A DNA stretch of 13,382 nt from Bacillota bacterium (GTDB lineage: Bacteria; Bacillota_E; Sulfobacillia; Sulfobacillales; Sulfobacillaceae). A program made the position numbers and the translations under genes. Below the pieces are notes generated by a model. The model saw only the letters and a list, made by a program, of their open reading frames with translations. It was not told where the DNA came from and did not search any database. The stretch lies in assembly GCA_021802375.1 (NCBI GenBank), contig JAKAAL010000033.1:1-13382 (forward strand). Reading direction: 5' to 3'. Shown piece by piece: positions 13,370 to 13,382 of the stretch; positions within the stretch are counted from its first letter, which is position 1; each line of letters begins with the position of its first letter.

Positions 13370-13382
13370 TTCCCACACTGAG

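Overview
The window reads as a chromosome segment of a low-to-mid GC Gram-positive bacterium (Bacillota). The strongest argument is gene order. An arginine/lysine decarboxylase-like gene, tmk, darA (c-di-AMP receptor), holB, a yazA-type GIY-YIG gene, rsmI and abrB follow each other in the same order as the Bacillus subtilis yaaO-to-abrB block, but yaaR, ricT/yaaT, yabA and trmN6 are absent. Strong GGAGG-type ribosome binding sites and sigma-A-like promoters fit. A Sulfobacillus-like or related deep-branching Bacillota is my guess from overall impression only; nothing in the sequence names the genus.

Layout. (1) Positions 2-4453 form a tightly packed plus-strand housekeeping operon. It contains the C-terminal end of a membrane protein, then the decarboxylase, tmk, darA, holB, yazA and rsmI, joined almost throughout by overlapping stop and start codons. 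(2) abrB is convergent on the minus strand, overlapping the rsmI stop codon by three bases, and has a clear extended -10 promoter. (3) Positions about 4700-6390 are accessory and gene-poor. They hold one doubtful small ORF, one minus-strand HxlR-family regulator, and a decayed plus-strand fragment of a LivF-type branched-chain amino acid ABC transporter ATPase with at least two frameshifts. (4) Positions 6391-13327 are one plus-strand catabolic operon for 4-hydroxyphenylacetate (homoprotocatechuate meta-cleavage): GntR/FCD regulator, DapA-family aldolase, FAH-family HpaG, HpaE, HpaB, HpaD and HpaC, ending in a hairpin at the window edge.

How the operon works (family knowledge plus inference). 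HpaB, supplied with reduced FAD by HpaC, hydroxylates 4-hydroxyphenylacetate to homoprotocatechuate. HpaD opens the ring, HpaE oxidises the semialdehyde, and HpaG decarboxylates and/or isomerises the product. The DapA-family protein probably does the last retro-aldol step in place of HpaI. No separate HpaF isomerase or HpaH hydratase is present here. The GntR protein probably controls the operon through sites in the promoter just upstream.

Points worth attention: hpaC as read is frameshifted at a run of six G, and its natural C-terminus lies in the next frame. Thymidylate kinase has a type I-like P-loop and a LID poor in arginine. RsmI departs from its SDAGTP motif. HolB is short. I see no CRISPR array, intact insertion sequence, tRNA or rRNA gene, and no convincing evidence for a wholly new system; most of the window is recognisable biology with some unusual details.
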